Shown here piece after piece: positions 10,855-22,509 of a stretch of DNA of 64,000 nt. The stretch is from Vombatus ursinus (lineage: Eukaryota; Chordata; Mammalia; Diprotodontia; Vombatidae): positions 10,920,449-10,984,448 of the forward strand of contig NW_020954630.1 of the NCBI RefSeq assembly GCF_900497805.2. Reading direction: 5' to 3'. A program made the translations under genes and the position numbers. The notes under the pieces are model-generated. The model had not been told where the DNA came from. It ran no database searches and saw only the letters and a list, made by a program, of their open reading frames with translations. Every line of letters begins with the position of its first letter. Position 1 is the stretch's first letter.

Positions 10855-11104
10855 CACACTAAGTGCATCTCCAGCTCACCTGTTTTGCATACACTTTCAG
10901 ATACAGAAGAGAACTGGAAACATGACTGAAGAGGATGAAAGGAAAACCGTGGTAAGAAAAATCACAAGTGAGAAAGAAGAATGAATTTTTTTAAACTCTG
11001 ATGGGTATATAAGCCCCAGGAATAAACCAAACATATGAGAGGTGACCCCAGTAACTCAGTAAGCTAAGAAATGTCAGGTACCCAGGTCTTCTTTGTGGTG
11101 TCCA

Positions 11105-11205
11105 TCTCTGAGCCTGTCTGGGTCTTAGTTTCTTCATCAGTAAAATGAATGGTTTGAACTAGTTGTCCTCTCAAGTCCTCTGCAGTTTGATCCTATGAGC
11201 ATGTG
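11105..11205 (+). repeat. MIR-family fragment
   Basis: GTCTTAGTTTCTTCATCAGT, AAAATGAATGG and the tail GTTTGATCCTATGAGC follow the CORE-SINE 3' half. Confidence 0.6.
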
Positions 11206-11209
11206 ACCT

Positions 11210-11990
11210 ATGTCTGTCCAAGGGAAATAAAGCTTCAGCCAGCCTTACAACCCAACAGCCAAGTGTCCTATCTCCTTAAATATATCAACCACATGCCACC
11301 CCAACTGCTAGTAATAGCTCCACAATCACTAGCAATGCAATCCTAGTGCTATAAGCTCTTATTATCCCTAGATATTGGGTTAAGTTGTCTAATATGGCCT
11401 CTAAGTGATATAGAATTTCAGATTGGGCAGCAAGGAAGGCTCCAGTAGTCCTAGAAAAACTCAAGGAGAAGGAAGTACTTAAGCGGTGACATGAAGGGGA
11501 GATAGAAATTGAATGAGGAAAGGACATGAGACAGCTTGCCAGGAAAGCTGAAAACAAGGGCATAGAGTTGGGAATGAGCTTCAGTAAAACCTAGACAAGT
11601 GGGGGGAAAAAAGGTAGGATGGGTAGGGTAAAGTTTCATGATAAATAGCCTTGGAAGTCATAGGAATTCAGACTTGATAAATTTTTTAAAAAGAAAGAGA
11701 GAAAAATAAGAATCCAGCAATATGCTTGATGGAAGGGAGGGGAGTGGGTCTGATGGATTAGACAGTAACCTCAGGCACTAGAAAAATAGAAGAAGATAGG
11801 TGGAGATCAACTGCAAAGAGATTTCTACTTGTTCATTAGTTTCTGTTTGCTTCTAGCATTGATAGTTAATGTTAGGAATGCACTAACTGCCAATTTAAGT
11901 CTGCTAACCAGATTTACTACACATTACTCCCTTCCATGAACACTATAGTCTAGCCAAACTAGAATTCTTACTGTTCTTATCTCCCATCTC
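11210..11990. other. Unassigned; possibly degraded antisense L2
   Basis: Purine-rich plus strand with GACATGAAGGGGAGATAGAA and TCTGATGGATTAGACAGTAA resembles decayed antisense L2 coding DNA, but the match is weak and I do not press it. Confidence 0.3.
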
Positions 11991-11994
11991 CTGT

Positions 11995-12302
11995 CTTTAT
12001 ACTTTTGTAATGAATGTGTCACATTCTACCCCAAACCTCATGCTTGGAATGTACTTCCTCCTCATATCCATCTCTTAGAAACTCTAGTTTTCTTCAAGAT
12101 TCAGTTCAACTATCATCTTCTTTATGAAGCCTTTCTTTATCCCTTTCCAGCTATTTGTGCCTTCTCCCCATATCCTAGAAAATAGTTTCCTTTGAGTTTC
12201 AGATCAAGTATCATGTTCTTTATCAAGCCTTTCTTGACCCCCTCACTAATTATTAGTGCCTTTTTCCCCAAATTAACTTGTATCTACATTACATCTGTGT
12301 AG
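11995..12302 (+). repeat. L2 LINE 3' coding end, left part (interrupted copy)
   Basis: CTTGGAATGTACTTCCTCCT, TCTTCAAGATTCAGTTCAAC and ATGAAGCCTTTCTTTATCCC are the L2 ORF2 tail. The same L2 resumes at about 13141, so the 0.84 kb between them is an insertion. Confidence 0.75.
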
Positions 12303-13140
12303 GGAAAGTGGACCCCACATATAGTGATGGACTCTGTCATAGTGTGACTTGAAGGGAGGCAAAATAGACATTTCTAGCTCTCTTCTCCCATGAAGCTTCT
12401 CTAAAGGAGGCTTTCATTCCTGCCAGGATGGAAAGCAGAAAATGGGGCTGGAGGCTGCTTTCCTCTCCTCAGAGAGAGTGGATACAAGGCTAAGATTGTA
12501 TCAGTCTTTTCCCTTAAATAATATTAGTGTAGGGAATATGATCAGGTTCCATATAACTTCTAAACACTTTGTCATTTGGGGGAAGGAGGAAACCCAAGCT
12601 CTATATCCAAGGCTTAATCCCTTTCCCACCAAATATCAGTTCCACGATCAAAAACATAGAAATCAGCAAAGAAAACTATCAAAATCATAGCCAAACAGCA
12701 ATCAAAGAAGGTATACATAGGAAAATGTACACTAGACAATACAGAGTGAAAGAGCTCTCCCATTGGGAGCAATATAACTCAACTCAACCAAGAGAAAGCA
12801 TCCTTGATCTCACTCAAGGGGAAACTCCCTAAAGTTTCTAGTGTAGCAAGCTGGAGATAAGGATGTGATGAGGACTTCCAGCTCCACTCATGTCTTTCCA
12901 GAGTCTTTTCCTTCAGCAACCTGACGCGGGGTTGGCCTCTCCCAACCTCCCTCTTGAAACTGGAAGCCAGAAGTACCCAAAGCAACTTAATGCTTGAAGG
13001 CTCAAATTTTAAGGAGTCCTGAAGGGGCTTGGCTCTGCAGAGTCCCAAAAGGGAACTGGCAAAGGCTGGAGCTCTCTTACTCCTCACCAACTCTGCCCCA
13101 TCCCTCATGCAGGGTGAGGCATTTGTCCCCACCATAAAGG
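12303..13140. mobile_element. Unclassified 0.84-kb insertion inside an L2
   Basis: L2 sequence stops near 12300 (GTATCTACATTACATC) and its 3' end restarts near 13141. CTGTGT is present at both junctions (about 12295-12300 and 13149-13154) and could be a 6-bp target-site duplication. Between them is DNA of different composition with no L2 match, no clear TG...CA ends and no good terminal inverted repeats. It could be a solo LTR fossil or an unknown DNA element. The two overlapping open frames at 12442-12832 and one on the other strand have no recognisable domains. Confidence 0.4.
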
Positions 13141-13325
13141 AGAGAGTCCTGTGTTATATATTTTTTATGTGTTTTGCTTTGTGTTTTGTGTAAATGTATG
13201 TGTTATCTCTCTCGGCTAGATTGTAAGTACATCAAGGGCAGGAGTTATTTCACTTTTGTCTTTGTATCCCAGGGCCTGAAACATAATAGGCACATAATAA
13301 ATGTTTGTCAATTGATTTATTGGTT
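13141..13325 (+). repeat. L2 LINE 3' end, right part (interrupted copy)
   Basis: CGGCTAGATTGTAAGTACAT, CAAGGGCAGGAG, TTTGTATCCCAGGGCCTGAA and ATAATAAATGTTTGTCAATT complete the L2 begun at 11995. Confidence 0.85.
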
Positions 13326-13514
13326 AATTGTATCATCTTATTTCCAGAAAATTAGTAAGATTGTCCTAAATAAAATAAGGCCTGTGCAGAAATCCTAACA
13401 ACTAAGCCCCCTGTACAATGAACAAGGTCAATAAGCATTAGTCAAGATGGCTCCCTCCCAAAATGACAAAGGGCCGTGGATTTCATTTCAATAATTACAA
13501 TAATAATGATGTAA

Positions 13515-14242
13515 TCCCTCTCTGCTCAATAAACTCCAGTAACTTCCTATTGCCTCCAAGAACAAATACAAAATGCTCTGTTTGGCATTCAAAGCCCTTC
13601 ATAACCTAGCCCCCTCCTACTTTTCCAGTATTCTTAGACCTTACTCCCTTACTCAGACATATACTTTTCATTTTTTTTTTCTTTTTGGGGGGGTTAGGCA
13701 ATGGGGTTAAGTGACTTGGCCAGGGTCACACAGCTAGTAAGTGTTATGTGTCTGAGGCCAGATTTGAACTCAGGTCCTCCTGAATCCAAGGTCAATCCTC
13801 TATCCACTGCACCACTTAGCTGCCCCTGACACATACTTTTCAATCCGGTTATACTGGCCTCTTGGTCTTTCCACAAACAAGATATTCCAGCTCTCAGCGA
13901 TGGATGTTCTCTCTGACTGCCCTCTATGCTTGGAACTCTCCCTCCTCCACTTTGACTAATGATCTCCCTAGCTTCCTTTAAGTCCCAACTAAAATCCCAC
14001 CTCCTCCAAGCAAGCCTTCCCCAACCCCTCTTAATCCAGTGCCTTCTCTCTTTTAATTATTTCCTATTTATGTTGTATATAGCTTGCTTAGTATATATTT
14101 ATTTGCATACTGTCTCTCTCATTAAATTCTAAGTTCCTTGAGGGCAGGGACTATCTTTTGCCTCTTTTTGTATCCCTAGCGCTTACCACACTGCCTGGAA
14201 CATAGTAAATGCTTAATAAATGTTTATTGATTGATTGATTGA
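13515..14242 (+). repeat. L2 LINE 3' part, interrupted by a SINE
   Basis: Coding tail (AAAGCCCTTCATAACCTAGC, TCTATGCTTGGAACTCTCCC, CCAAGCAAGCCTTCCCC) followed by the 3' UTR (GTTCCTTGAGGGCAGGGACT, CTTAATAAATGTTTATTGAT) and the ATTG terminal repeats. A SINE sits inside at 13667-13827. Confidence 0.9.
13667..13827 (-). mobile_element. WSINE1-like CORE-SINE with target-site duplication
   Basis: Antisense SINE: a T run (its A tail), then TTAAGTGACTTGGCCAGGGT, GCCAGATTTGAACTCAGGTC and CACCACTTAGCTGCCCC. GACATATACTTTTCA before it and GACACATACTTTTCA after it form a 15-bp duplication with one mismatch, the product of L1-type target-primed insertion into the L2. Confidence 0.93.
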
Positions 14243-14289
14243 AAAAGCATAGAGGTCAAAGAGAATGCTTCAGTTACCTGAAGAGAGTA

Positions 14290-15450
14290 TGTTATTTTTG
14301 TGTTTCTACCAGTACCACGTAGCAGCTATACGTGAACAAATACAAATTGCTCTCTGCAGTAGAAAAGAATGTGAAGGGGTGGAAAGAAACCAACTCTACT
14401 TTTCATGCTATCATGAACAATGAATTTCTCTTTGGAGAAATGAAAGAACTATTTTAAGGAGGAAATGAAGAAAAAGAACATAAAGAGACAGAAGGTAATT
14501 CTATAGAAGGAAGGGAAGAAGGACCATTGACTATTTGGAGTGGCCTGGACCATCTCCAAAGAAAGCAGCTTCCTGTGCTCTAAGGAATGGTGAGGAGAAT
14601 CCACAGGGAATATCTAGTGAGAGGACAAGTAAAGGTAAATGAAGGATAGAGAAGTAGTGGTTGTTGACTCTATTAAGGCAGCTAGTTGTCAATCTGATAT
14701 AAACCCCTGCAAATTGTCTGAATTCAAGGTGAATGTATTCAGGATGTAATGTGATGGGATTTTTAAAACCAGTCAAGCTTTATCACTGCTACCTATGATT
14801 CATGTGGGCACAAACAACAAGAAGGAACCTAGAAAGCATTGCTAAAGATTATGGAAGCACGGGCAAGAAAACCCAAAGATCTGATGGGAAAAATAGGCAT
14901 TTCCATCACTACCACCAATTGAAGGTATGGGATTCAGAAAAGAAAGGCAGACTGGGAAATGACTAGCCAATAATTAATAGCTAAGAAGTCGGTACCTTAG
15001 AACAGGATTTCAATTTCTGGATTAAAAATAGAGTACTTAGATTAAAAATAGATATGAAATAGATTAGATAAGATAGATTAAAAATAGAGTACTTAGAGAT
15101 GCTTGGTCAGGAATGAAGTATACTGAGAAGTCATAGTAACACATTTGCCTGAATCTTACAAGTATCATCAAGAAGGCTTTTATCTGAGAAGGCAGGGTAA
15201 GGGAAAATTGGCCACACAGATTTAACAGGTTTTGTACCCTAGAGCAGGTACACTGGGTAGAAACAAGAAGAACATAAGAAGCTAAAGAGGACCAGTAATT
15301 CATTGGAGAAAACATCCAAGAAGAGAGACAATAATAAACTCTATGACTTCAGATTCAAATGCACACAGTAGAGGTAATAAACAGTGAATTAATGATATTC
15401 ATGCAAGGAAGAAAAGTTGTCCTCCCAGATGTGGAAGCATATTGAAACCA
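14290..15450 (+). mobile_element. CR1/L3-clade LINE remnant, end of ORF1 into start of ORF2
   Basis: Heavily decayed. The key clue is ATTCATGTGGGCACAAAC near 14799, which translates IHVGTN, the block III motif of the SGNH/GDSL esterase-type domain found in ORF1 of CR1-clade LINEs. Further on, TTCAAATGCACACAGTAGAG, followed by GTAATAAACAG near 15355, resembles the start of CR1 ORF2 (SNAQSMGNKQ in the consensus as I remember it). Stops break every frame. A related copy lies at 45670-46570. The family call is from recalled consensus. Confidence 0.6.
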
Positions 15451-16310
15451 TCTTCTTTCCCTTTGTTATATTATAAAAAATTAGAGCAATACTTTGATCT
15501 GAAATCTGACTTTATCTAAGTGAAAAATCCTTATAAGTCTTTTTTTAACTATCAATTCCAAAAAAATGTCTTGTGCTGAAATCCTTTAAAATCATTTTTG
15601 TTGAAGGTCTACCCAGTTCCTAAAGGGAGAGGCTTGATCAAACTAGGAGAGAGTCCTTGAATTTTTTTGTCATAATGATCATTAACTCAGGTAACAGAAG
15701 TATCTGTTAAATTTAATTTTAACTAGGCTGAAATAATAATGTTCAGAGGGACTAATGAAAGAAGGATTGAACAGTTTTAGAAAAATATTTCTCCAGTGTG
15801 CCATCAAAGGTTGTTTTTATTGTTCTGTTGGATGAATCACAACTCCTAAATGAACTTTCACCTGAACTCAGTAACTGTGTTTTGCCTTATTGTGGAATCT
15901 GTCTTTTGCTTGGGAATATTATAAATTGTGAGTGGAAATGGCTTGTGTGAGAGAGAGTTACAGAAATATGGGCAAAATCTTTCTCTTTCAGATTTTTTTC
16001 TCTAAAAAGAGATGCTTTGAATTGCATGATTTAATTAATAAATGTGTCTTTGGCAAATTTATGCCCCAAACTCAGAATATTGAGTATTTTCTCCCATACA
16101 CATATCATTATGACTTGTTGGGATGAAATATATGTCTACAATTGGGCAACGGAAGGATGTACCTTATTGAAAAGAAGGAGAATAGAAAAATGGAGGGGAA
16201 GAGGTAGAATATATTAGAATATATACTCATATAGGTAAATACAGGAAACAGAAGAGAAACATGGTGGAATGCATTTGGGTGAAAATTAAAGGAGGAAGAA
16301 ATAGAAGTCA
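15450..16310. other. Nothing recognised
   Basis: AT-rich DNA. It could include further decayed CR1/L3 sequence, but I see no diagnostic motif. Confidence 0.35.
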
Positions 16311-16316
16311 TATTGT

Positions 16317-16445
16317 GCTATTTACCACTAGTGTGACCTTTGGTATATCACTTAACTTCCCTGGGTCTCATTTTCTCATGTGTAAAATGAGGGAGTAGAA
16401 TGAGATGCCCTCAGAGACCCCTTATTTCTCTACATCTATGATCTG
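16317..16445 (+). repeat. MIR-family fragment
   Basis: CCACTAGTGTGACCTTTGGT, CTGGGTCTCATTTTCTCATG and TGTAAAATGAGGGAG are the MIR core and 3' half. Confidence 0.75.
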
Positions 16446-16637
16446 TGATCACATGGATTCCATAGGCCACCTGGAGAGAAGGAAAAAATGGAGTTTAGAA
16501 AACAGATCACAAACGTGACACAATATCACAATACTATAGTAATGGGAAATTTCAGCCACACAGATCTCAACAATGGTATCTATTATTCTCCAATTACTCC
16601 CTTGGGCTTTTTTGCTAGGAAACTGAGCAGCTTTCCT

Positions 16638-16772
16638 TTCTGGATAGAGCACTGGCCCTGAAGTCAGGAGGACCTGAATTCAAATCCAGCTTCAGACCAA
16701 ACACTTGACACTTACTAGCTGTGTGACCCTGGGCAAGTCACTTAACCACAATTGCCTAAAAAAAAAAGCTCT
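16638..16772 (+). mobile_element. WSINE1-like CORE-SINE, head missing
   Basis: TGGATAGAGCACTGGCCCTG, TTCAAATCCAGCTTCAGACC, TAGCTGTGTGACCCTGGGCA, ending in an A run. It is followed by a CT-rich low-complexity tract to about 16828. Confidence 0.9.
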
Positions 16773-16899
16773 CTTTTCTCTTTCTCTTTTTTCTCTCTCT
16801 CTCTCTCTTTCTCCCTCTCTCTTTGCAGGGGGGGGGGGCAGTAAATTTTTTTTTCTTCTAAAAAGTAAAAAAAATTAAGCCACTAAAAAAAAAGGGTGG

Positions 16900-17035
16900 A
16901 GGCAGCTAGATGGCACAGTGGGTAAAGAACTGACCCTGCAGTCAGGAGGACCTGAGTTCAAATCCAGCCTCAGACCAAACACTTGACACGTTCTAGCTGT
17001 GTGACCCTGGGCAAGTCATTTAACCCCAATTGCCT

Positions 17036-17038
<3 letters not shown>
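16900..17038 (+). mobile_element. WSINE1-like CORE-SINE whose tail became a microsatellite
   Basis: GGCAGCTAGATGGCACAGTG (A-box-like region), GAGTTCAAATCCAGCCTCAG (B-box-like region) and CTGTGTGACCCTGGGCAAGT. The 3' tail position is now a CA run and then a TA run. Confidence 0.92.
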
Positions 17039-17091
<53 letters not shown>

Positions 17092-17138
17092 CATATATAT
17101 GTATATATATATATATACATATATATGTATATATATAT
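17039..17138. repeat. Compound (CA)n(TA)n microsatellite
   Basis: CA units to about 17079, then TA-rich repeats with ACATATATGT interruptions. It grew at the A tail of the preceding SINE. Confidence 0.95.
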
Positions 17139-17139
17139 T

Positions 17140-17625
17140 AGATTGCCTGGAGTTCTTCCTTTGTCAAAAGGAAACCAGATAATAAATTCTTCAATGGTAT
17201 TAATAATAATTTCATACTTCCATAGGTAAGGAAAGCAACAAAGAAAATTACTGAACTTGAATCTGTCCAAAAAAGAAAAACAAGATACCAAAATAGAAAT
17301 GATGGAACTCTCAGGAGCAACCAAATACTCCATCATGAATGTCATGATAAAGAAGGAAAGGATAGCTGGGATAGCACTGAACAACTGATACAAACCTTAG
17401 ATTTTTTTTGAAGATGTATTTTAAATGACTCAGATAATATATAAATAGGATCCAAAGGCCAAACATTTTTTCAGAGGAAGTTAGTCTAAGAGAAACGGGG
17501 AGCTCTCAAGAATGAAATTCTGAAAGCATAAGCTGAAATTATTCCAACGAAAATGAAAATGTAGGCAACAGCTTAAAGACAACAAAGTGGCTGCTCAGAT
17601 TTGAACCATATCAAATTTTTAAAAG
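17140..17625. other. Unassigned AT-rich DNA before an L1
   Basis: No motif I can name. The long minus-strand frame overlapping the CA/TA run is low complexity. Confidence 0.35.
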
Positions 17626-20262
17626 ACATGTATAATAAAATACAACACTCATTCCTATTAAAATAAAAAAAACTTGAAAGCATAATTATAAATGGATTTT
17701 TCCTTAATATGATAAGAAGTATCCATCTAAAACCATCAGCAAGCATTATTTGTAATGGGGATAAACCAGAAGCCTTCCCAATGAGATCAGAAGTGAAATA
17801 AGTATGCCCATTGTCACCAATATTATTCAACATTGTATTAGAAATGCCAGCAATAGCAATAAGAGAAAAGAAAGAAATTGAAGGAAACAGAATGGGCAAT
17901 GAGGTAATAAAATTATCTCTTTTTGTAGATGATATGATGATATGCTTGGAAAATTCTGGAGATTCATCTAAAAAGTTAGTTGAAAAAGTTCATAATTTTA
18001 GCAAAATAGCAGGATATAAAATAAACCCATATAAATCATCAGTATTTCTATATATCACCAACAAATCCCTGCAAGAAGAGATAGCAAGAGATACCCCATT
18101 TAAAATAACTCTAAAGAGTATAAAATACCCAGGAGTATACCTACCAAAACAAACATAGAAACTATAAAAACATAATTATAAAACACTTTTTATAAAAGAC
18201 AGATTTAAATAATTAGACAAATTTTTATCGTTTATAGGTAGGCAGAGTCAATATAATAAAAGTGATAATTTTAACTAAACCAAACTATTCAATCCCATCC
18301 CAATTAAATTACCAAAATATTATTTTACTGAATAGAAAAAAATAATAACAAAAGTCATTTGGAAGAAAAAAAGGTCAAGTATATCAAAGAAATTAATGAG
18401 AAAAAATATAAAGAAAAGAAGGTTAACAGTACCAGATCTTAAACTTTATTATGAGGCAGTAATTATTAAAACTATCTGTTACTGACTAAGAAATAGAAAT
18501 TTAGATCAATGAAACAGAATAGACATAAAATACACAGCAGCAATGATTATAGTAAATTTGTGTTTGACAAATGTAAAGATTTAAGCTTTGGGGATAAGAA
18601 TTCAATATTTGGTAAAAATTGTAGGGAAAACTAGAGAACAGTCTGGCAGAAATTATGCATAGACCCAATATCTTACATCATTTACCAAGATAAGGCTAAA
18701 ATGGATACATGACCTAGATATAAAGAAAGATATCACAAGAAAATTAGAAGAACATGAAACATATTACCTACCAGACTTATGGATAGGAGAATAATTTATG
18801 AACAAACAAAAGATAGTGTTTTGAGGTTTAAAATATATAATTTCAAGTAAATTAAATTAAAAAGGGTTTGTCCAAATAAAACCAATGTAGGCAAGATTAG
18901 AAGGAAAGCAGAAAATTGGGGGAAATTTTTTATGGACAATTTCTCAGATAAAGGTCTCACATATAAAATAAAGAATTTTGTCAAATCTGTAAGACTATGA
19001 GTCATTCCCCAATTAATAAATGGTCAAAGGATGTGAACAGGCATTTTTTTTGTTTTGTTTTTGTTTTTTTTAGGGGGGGGGCAAGGCAATGTGACTTGCC
19101 CAGGGTCACCAAGCTAGTAAGTGTCAAGTGTCTGAGGCCGGATTTGAACTCAGGTCTTCCTGACTTCAGGGTCAGTGCTCTATCCACTGCAACACCTAGC
19201 TGCCCCAGAACAGGTGTTTTTCAATGAAGAAATCAAAACTAAATATAGTCATATGAAAAAATGCTCTAAACAATTATTGATTAGAGAAATGCAAATTAAA
19301 ACAACCTTGAGATGTCATCTTACACATATCAGATTGACTAAAATGATAGAAGAGGAAAATAACAAATGTTGGAGGGGATGTGGAAAAATTGGGACCTTAA
19401 TATGCTGTTAGTGGAACTGTGAATTGATTCTACTATGTTGGAAAGCAATCTGGAATTATGCTCAAAGAGTTATAAAACTGTATACCCTTTGACCCATTGT
19501 TAGGTCTTTTTCCCAAGCTGATTAGGGAAAAAGGAGAAGAACATATATGTTCTAAAATATTTATAGCAGTTCTCTTTGTGATGGCAAAGAACTGGAAATT
19601 GCAGGGACGCCCGTCAATTGGGGAACGGCTAAAGATGTTGTAATATGTGATTGTGATGGAATAGTATTGTGCAATAAGAAATGATGAGCTGGTGGGTTTT
19701 AGAAAAAAAAATCAGAAGACTTGAATGACATAATGAAGGGTGAAATGAGCAGAATCAAGAGAATGTTGTACACAGTAACAATATTGTTTGAAGAATAATT
19801 TTGAAAAACCAAGTTATTCTGAGTCTTATAAATACTCAAACCAACCACAAAGGACCTATGGAGGAAGATGCTAACCACATCCAGGGAAAGAACTGATAAA
19901 TAGAAGTATATACAGTTTGGTTTTACTTATATATATGTAGATATATAAATATAGATATATGCACACACATATTTGTGTCTAATGGTAGCCTTCTCTAGGG
20001 CAAAGCAGGGAGGGAGGGAGAAAAAAATTAAAAGTGCACAGCAGAGAACAAAAGAAAACTTAGAAAGAAGCATAAAAAACTGAGTAGCTTTGAACATGAT
20101 GTATGGTATTTATTACATACTTTTTAAAAAAGGAAATAATGTAAAATGGAAATCTATGATTTTATATTGAATCCTCTTTTTATGTTGTGCTATGAACATG
20201 GAGATTTTGGGGGGGTCTTTTTATATTTAAGTTCAAAATGAATTTTTAAAAAATTAAAGATG
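17626..20262 (+). mobile_element. L1 LINE, 5'-truncated at the reverse transcriptase domain, interrupted by a SINE
   Basis: Begins inside ORF2 RT (ACAACACTCATTCCTATTAA). The best open piece, 17811-18158, reads SPILFNIVLEMPAIAIREKK, then SLFVDDMMICLEN. FVDD is the RT active-site box, an F(A/V)DD variant. It continues with KSSVFLYITNKS and IKYPGVYLP. Further frames carry the C-terminal domain near 18560-19480 (for example AATAAATGGTCAAAGGATGT) and the 3' UTR ends near 20262 in an A-rich tail. Many stops follow 18158. Endonuclease, ORF1 and 5' UTR are absent. A SINE splits it at 19047-19206. Confidence 0.93.
19047..19206 (-). mobile_element. WSINE1-like CORE-SINE inside the L1
   Basis: Antisense with a T-rich lead. 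Core GTGACTTGCCCAGGGTCACC, GGATTTGAACTCAGGTCTTC, end CAACACCTAGCTGCCCC. AACAGGCATTTTT before and AACAGGTGTTTTT after look like a degenerate target-site duplication. Confidence 0.93.
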
Positions 20263-20639
20263 TATAGAAAACAGAAGCAAGAGCAAATAAAAGGGGATGA
20301 CTGCAAAGGATTATGAAGTGCTAGAAGAACAGAGTCGAGAGTATTAAAGCCTGCAATGAGTTGATCCCATAAATCAGACCTGCATGACTTGGCAGTAGTT
20401 AGGGGCCAAAATTAAAGTAGGCTAAACTTCTTCAGGCCACAGATAGGTTAGACAAAAGACAGACTGACAATGGTTGGTTTCCATGGGTCACATGACAAAC
20501 AGGAGAGTGCATAATGGCAACCCTACATTTGTGCAGGCTGAAACTGGTCAGTAGGCCATATGTTGTGCAGGTCTACTGTAAATGAATGTTAAGTACAATA
20601 TAAATATTTTTGGTTTTTTGGCTATATTGGCAACAAGAG

Positions 20640-20900
20640 GAGTAACTACCTAAGAGATGATAATAGATGACAGTGAGAATGATGAATTACTCAACTGTTC
20701 TTTTGCTTCTGTTTTCTCTTCCAAGAAGAATAATCAATGGAAGATAAAGGAAAACAAACATTTCCAGATGGAATGGGTTATGGACAACAAGAAACAAACA
20801 GAGATATCAAAAAGAAATGCACAGAAAAGACCACTGTATCAGACATGACGTAAATCAGTGATGACCTCTGAGAGTAGCTACAGGAGAAAGATGAGCATTC
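20640..20900 (+). mobile_element. CR1/L3-clade LINE fragment, ORF2 endonuclease-RT linker
   Basis: The 63-codon frame at 20657-20848 reads DDSENDELLNCSFASVFSSK, resembling the CR1-clade segment (…LLNSFFASVFSSK…) between endonuclease and reverse transcriptase. Short and decayed. Family assigned from recalled consensus. Confidence 0.55.
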
Positions 20901-20947
20901 AAGTCAAATTGGAGAGGATTTAAGGAGGGAATATCTTGGAAACCAGT

Positions 20948-21462
20948 TGTGAGAAGTAAGAAACCATTGTATTTCCATATAAGAAAATTGAGAAGAAAGT
21001 AGCTCTGGGTCAGGAGCTTCAAGGACCAGCTAAAATTGGATGAAACTGGTTGTTTGATTAAAGAGGCTGGAAATAGGACAAAGGGTAAGCTTTACTTAGA
21101 GTGTGCATGTTTAATAGGCTCATGAATACTAGTTTCTCCACCTCCAGGCGGAGTTAAGATGACATTTTCTGAACATACAATGTATGAAGAAGGGAGGAAA
21201 ACATACCAAGGGGAACATGGGGTGGGCGTTTAGGAAAATCTGTAACCTATGCTGGCTTGTCCCAATGAAAGTCAGCTAGGAGGGACTTGCGGGTAGGAAT
21301 AGGGATATAAGATTTACTCCCACTTCTGTAGGGTGTGTATGCTCATCCCGAGTTACCCACCTGCTTCCTGCATGAAGAGTATTAAAGATTTCAACTGCTT
21401 CACTCATCCTGAGTCTGTCTAACTTACTGTGTCTATTTGGGCACCAGAGGTTATTTCCAACA
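20948..21462 (+). mobile_element. Candidate solo LTR (fossil endogenous retrovirus)
   Basis: Starts TGTGAG and ends CCAACA, flanked by CAGT on both sides (20944-20947 and 21463-21466), a 4-bp duplication as in gammaretrovirus-like (class I) elements. Inside are a TATA-like box at about 21306-21312 and ATTAAA at 21381-21386, in the order expected for U3, R and U5. No internal viral genes adjoin it, so it is a recombined solo LTR. With only 4 bp the duplication could be chance. Moderately old. Confidence 0.6.
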
Positions 21463-21719
21463 CAGTATATAGTATACTAAAGATTCATGGCTCACATCAA
21501 ATACCTGTTCTAAAATAAGCTGAAATTTGTTTTCATTGTTCCTACTGTCCTCTGTGTACTATTCATGCTACCTTCTGTTCATCTTTCTTTCTCCAACCCA
21601 GACTCAATGCTGTCATGCCACCTTAGGGTCTCCTGCTATGATGCTCCTTATAGGCCTGTACTACTGGAAAACATTCCACAATAGATGACTCTCACCTCTG
21701 CCTCACTTCCATTTAAATA

Positions 21720-22125
21720 AAAAACTTATCTGGCGTATGTGACCTCTCCCATACTCTACAATACAGCTAAAATGTCCTTTTCTCTGTTCCCCACACCCAA
21801 CATTTTATACCTTTGTACTGGTTGTCCATGCCTCGATGCACTCCCTCTTTACCTTTCCTTCTTTAGCTCAAGCACCACATCCTACATGAAGCTTTTCTTG
21901 ACCCCACCCCCAACCACTAGTGCTAACCTCTCCCCAACTACCTTGTTATTTAACTACTTTGTATTTATTCTGTAAATATGCATATATATATACTCATTAT
22001 TTCATCCAATAGAATATAAATTTATTGAGAGTAGAGATTATTTCATTCTTTGCATTTGTATCCCAGTGCTTAAGTGCCTGAAACATAGAGGTATTTAATA
22101 TATGATTGACTGATTGATTGATCCC
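21720..22125 (+). repeat. L2 LINE 3' part
   Basis: CATGAAGCTTTTCTTGACCC, then TTGAGAGTAGAGATTATTTC and TTGTATCCCAGTGCTTAAGT, ending in GATTGACTGATTGATTGA. Confidence 0.8.
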
Positions 22126-22454
22126 TCTCCTCCAGAGAGCATGATCCATGCCAGTGACTGGAGCAATTACCATGTGTAAAAGGAAGCTTTCTTCCCTGAG
22201 AAAAAGAGGGCAGAGTCCAAGCAAGTATAAATCAGGGGCTAGCTGGAGTCAGCACCACACTTTCTTGGGAATGTTAAAATCCTAAGGGGCCATCTTGGAA
22301 GCATGAAGCCAAGGACTAGAATGGAGACTTCAACTGTGGAATATCTCAACAGTGTCAGAATGTCAGGAATATAATGGTTTGTTTGACCCACTATGCCATG
22401 CCAAAATTCCTTCAAGGAGCTAACATTGTTTTGAGAGAGGCAACTTATACATAC

Positions 22455-22509
<55 letters not shown>

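Noticed and set aside
17034-17393. A 119-codon minus-strand open frame
   Set aside because: Its end is translation of the CA/TA microsatellite. The rest has no recognisable domain.
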